From Spirochaetaceae bacterium (GTDB lineage: Bacteria > Spirochaetota > Spirochaetia > Treponematales > Breznakiellaceae), in the NCBI GenBank assembly GCA_031265025.1, contig JAISDF010000040.1, forward strand, positions 1-32,940: 32,940 bases of DNA, written 5' to 3'. Shown here piece after piece: positions 30,391 to 32,940 of this stretch; the first letter of the stretch is position 1; each line of letters opens with the position of its first letter. The notes under the pieces were generated by a model, which did not search any database, was not told the DNA's origin, and worked only from the letters and a program-made list of their open reading frames with translations. Both the position numbers and the translations under genes were made by a program.

Positions 30391-32940
30391 CTAGGTAACA
30401 AGCGAAATTTTCGATCCAAGGGCTGTTTTGATGACTTCTATGCGCGAGGGGATGCGGGAACGCATTTCGCCTACATGGGAGATGATCCCTACCATGCGGT
30501 GTTCCCTGAGTTCGTCAAGTATGTTAAGGGCTTTGTCAAGGCTTGCCTCGTCAAGGCTGCCGAAGCCCTCGTCTATAAATACCGCGTCAAGCCTTATGCC
30601 CCCTGAGCGGGCCTGTATCGAGTCGGCGAGGCCCAGGGCAAGGCTTATGGAGGCCATAAAACTTTCGCCGCCTGAAAGGGTTCCGCAGGGGCGGCTTCTT
30701 CCTGTATTGGCGTCAAAGACGGCAAGGTCAAGGCCTGTCTTGCCACGGGTGCCTTCTCCTTCCCGGTCAAGTATCAGGGCGTAGCGTCCCTCGCTCATTT
30801 TTTCGAGGCGCTTTGTGGCATAGGCGCTTACCTCGCTGAGGTAGCGGCCGAGGAGCCACACGTCAAAGGCGGGTTTCTTTTTGTCATTGCCCGAAAGGTC
30901 GTCCGAGAGGGCTTTGTATTGCCGGGCCTCTTTGGCAAGTTCTTCCCGCCTGACGAGGATTTCATTGTACTGCTTTTCGTCCCGTTCAGCGGCGGCAAGT
31001 TCTCCGGCGGCGTTGTCCCGTATGGCTTGGGCATCAAGGTATTCACGTTCAAGGCCGTTTAGTTCCTGTTCTGTTTCGGCCCTTGATCCGGGACGGACGG
31101 CACTGTCCTTCTTTAGGGAAGCAAGGCCGGCCTCAAGGTTTTTCATCCTGCCGGAAAGTTCCGCCTTTTTTTCTCCCCGCAGTCTCAGGTCGTTTTCAAG
31201 GGCGCTGAGGCCGGCTTCGGAAAGCGACGCTTCCCTGAGGGACTGTACATTTGGGAAGGGGGAACCGTTAAGTTTTTCGGCAAAGGCCCTGTTTCCTTCC
31301 CCGTGGCGGAGTTCCGCCTGACGCCGCGCCTCTTTTGCCGCCTCGGTTCCTGTCCGGGCAGACGCGAGGGCAAGAGCGGCGGCCTCCCTTGCTTTTTCGT
31401 ACGCGGCGGCGGCCTTTTCTTTTTCGGAGAGGACGGCGTCAAGGGCCGCCAGAGCCGAGCCGACATCGGGGGCATCCCATTCCCCGATACGGTTTTCGTA
31501 TTTTGCCCTGCATGAAGCGGCGGCTTCTTCCGTGGCTTTTTTTCTTGTTTCCAGAACGGCAAGCTCCCTGCCGGATTCCGATGCCTCGTCCCGCAGGGCG
31601 TCCCGTTCCCCCCGGACCTGATGTATCTGGGTTCCGGCCCTGCGGCCTTCTTCCCGCAGGGCGGTTGTCGTGTTGAGGGCGGCGGCATGGTTTTGCAGCA
31701 GCCTTTCCGCTTCGGCCAACTCAGGCAGGCGGACCTGATCCGCCGTTTTGCTTTCGGAGAGCAGGGCGCGGTATTCTTCCTTTAGTTTTTCTTCCCGGGC
31801 CGCTATTCTTTTTAGTTCGCCGGCCTTGGAAGCGGTGAGGCTTTTTTTCGAGGCCAGTTCCTGAGCGGCGCTGGTACAGGCGTTCCTCAGCGCCGGAAGC
31901 CGTTCCTCAATGCCGAAACTACGTACTGCCGCGGCGGCGGGCCGGGGATGCACCGGGGAACCGCAGACGGGACAGGGTTCTCCACCGCGGAGGCCGAGGG
32001 CAAGGCTTGCCGCGGCCGAGGACCTTTCAAAGGCTTCTTTTTCCCTTTCAAGGTTCTCGTATTCCTCCCTGAGAACCGGTATGCGTTTTTCAAGTTCGGC
32101 TACGGATTGTTCAAGGTCCCCAAGTTCCTTTTCCAGCGGCGCCCGTTCAGCTTCAAGGGCCGAGGCGTCCCTGGCGATACGGACCCGCGCCTTGAGTGTC
32201 TCAAGGCCCGCCCTTGCCGCTTCCCAGGACTCTTCCGCGCTTTCCCCTTTTTGTACGGCTTCCTCAAGTTTTTGTATCCGGCTTTCATGTTCAAGGAGGC
32301 GCTCCTTGGCCGATTCTCTTCTTTTGTAAAGGAGCTCCGAACTTTGAAAAATTTCCCGGAGCGAGGCCCTGTACTTTTCAAACCGCTCTTCTTCTTCAAG
32401 CAGGGGAACGAGGACTGAACGCCTGTCCCGCAGGGACACTATTTCGGCGGCGGTTTTTTCAGCCTGGGCTCCGTCCAGGGCCAGCTCTTCCTTCTCCGCG
32501 AGGGCGAGCGCCGCCAGAGACGCGGCCAGGGCCGCTTCCCCGTCGTCAAGGCGGGCCTTGTATTCGGCGACGCGCAGCCATTCCTGATACAGGGGAGAAG
32601 CGGCGCGGGCCCTTTCCAGACGCCGCGTCTTTTCTTCGTAAAGGGAGTCTTCTTCCGCAAGGGTTTCGTATTCTTGCCGGGTCCTGTCCATATCGCCCAG
32701 TATCTGTTCTTCTCTTTCAAAAAACAAAAGGGCTGAACGGAGCAGGGCCTCCCTTTCCCTCATGGCCCGCATTTTTTCTTCGGCCTCGTTAAGCCTCATC
32801 CCGGCGTCTTCCCGGCGTGCGGAAAAATTTCCGGCCCCGTCACCGGCAAGAAACGCGGCAAGGGCCCGTTCCGCTTCCTCCAGCCGGCTCCTCAGTTCCT
32901 TCACCCTGTCGGCGGCTTTTTCCCGTACCTTCACGGCGGC
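30391..32940 (-). CDS. sbcC: SbcC, nuclease-associated ATPase of the Rad50 class, N-terminus outside the window
   Basis: SbcC with SbcD forms the Mre11/Rad50-type complex that opens hairpins and processes DNA ends. The frame is open from the right edge to TAG at 30393-30391 and gives 849 residues, so the N-terminal ATP-binding part with Walker A lies beyond the window. Visible are long Glu/Arg/Ala-rich coiled coils on both sides of a zinc hook, CPVCGSP (Cys codons at 31974-31972 and 31965-31963), and the C-terminal ATPase lobe. The lobe has FDVWLLGRYLSEVSAYATKR, the ABC signature TLSGGESFMASISLALGLAD, Walker B AVFIDEGFGSLDE and the H-loop IISHVGEM. It is convergent with the nucleoside kinase gene, with no visible terminator in the 16-base gap. 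sbcD would be expected just beyond the right edge. Confidence 0.95.
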   Translation of the reverse strand, partial: AAVKVREKAADRVKELRSRLEEAERALAAFLAGDGAGNFSARREDAGMRLNEAEEKMRAMREREALLRSALLFFEREEQILGDMDRTRQEYETLAEEDSLYEEKTRRLERARAASPLYQEWLRVAEYKARLDDGEAALAASLAALALAEKEELALDGAQAEKTAAEIVSLRDRRSVLVPLLEEEERFEKYRASLREIFQSSELLYKRRESAKERLLEHESRIQKLEEAVQKGESAEESWEAARAGLETLKARVRIARDASALEAERAPLEKELGDLEQSVAELEKRIPVLREEYENLEREKEAFERSSAAASLALGLRGGEPCPVCGSPVHPRPAAAAVRSFGIEERLPALRNACTSAAQELASKKSLTASKAGELKRIAAREEKLKEEYRALLSESKTADQVRLPELAEAERLLQNHAAALNTTTALREEGRRAGTQIHQVRGERDALRDEASESGRELAVLETRKKATEEAAASCRAKYENRIGEWDAPDVGSALAALDAVLSEKEKAAAAYEKAREAAALALASARTGTEAAKEARRQAELRHGEGNRAFAEKLNGSPFPNVQSLREASLSEAGLSALENDLRLRGEKKAELSGRMKNLEAGLASLKKDSAVRPGSRAETEQELNGLEREYLDAQAIRDNAAGELAAAERDEKQYNEILVRREELAKEARQYKALSDDLSGNDKKKPAFDVWLLGRYLSEVSAYATKRLEKMSEGRYALILDREGEGTRGKTGLDLAVFDANTGRSRPCGTLSGGESFMASISLALGLADSIQARSGGIRLDAVFIDEGFGSLDEASLDKALNILDELREHRMVGIISHVGEMRSRIPSRIEVIKTALGSKISLVT

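Overview
This window reads as chromosomal DNA from a spirochaete of the Treponema lineage, possibly one of the GC-rich termite-gut or free-living relatives. That is inferred from gene content and order, not from a database match. The main signs are a reduced division/wall cluster (mraZ-rsmH-ftsL-murF-mraY-ftsW-ftsQ-ftsA-ftsZ), followed by xer, a TPR protein, dprA, topA, xerC and hslVU, and then a flgB-to-fliJ motor operon. From memory, Treponema pallidum has almost the same order. Genes are tightly packed, often with 1-4 base overlaps (ATGA or TGATG). Codon use favours ATA for Ile and AGG for Arg although the DNA is GC-rich.

Layout. Positions 1-832 (minus strand): a two-gene unit of an uncharacterised protein cut by the left edge and a small 101-residue partner. 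Positions 833-973: an AT-rich divergent control region with a good sigma70-type promoter and three 10-bp MraZ-type repeats just before mraZ. Positions 974-9693: division and wall genes. ftsA appears to start at a CTG codon behind a strong Shine-Dalgarno sequence. Positions 9697-17537: tyrosine recombinase, membrane TPR protein, dprA, topA, a second tyrosine recombinase, hslV and hslU. Positions 17597-24531: flagellar basal body, switch and export genes flgB, flgC, fliE, fliF, fliG, fliH, fliI, fliJ.

Positions 24592-30374 (plus strand): a PHP-family phosphatase, the NAD salvage pair pncA-pncB, two unrecognised genes, and a nucleoside kinase with an N-terminal TGS/ThrRS-like region. Positions 30391-32940 (minus strand): the C-terminal 849 residues of SbcC, running off the right edge.

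From 974 to 24531 no gap exceeds 60 bases and no convincing intrinsic terminator was seen, so division, chromosome processing, proteolysis and motility genes could be read as one very long transcription unit with internal promoters. No rRNA, tRNA, CRISPR array, insertion sequence or phage gene was seen. No stretch above 300 bases lacks a gene. Nearly all of the window is well-known machinery. The less explored points are the left-edge gene pair, the CTG start of ftsA, the FtsZ tail, and the unknown genes after pncB.
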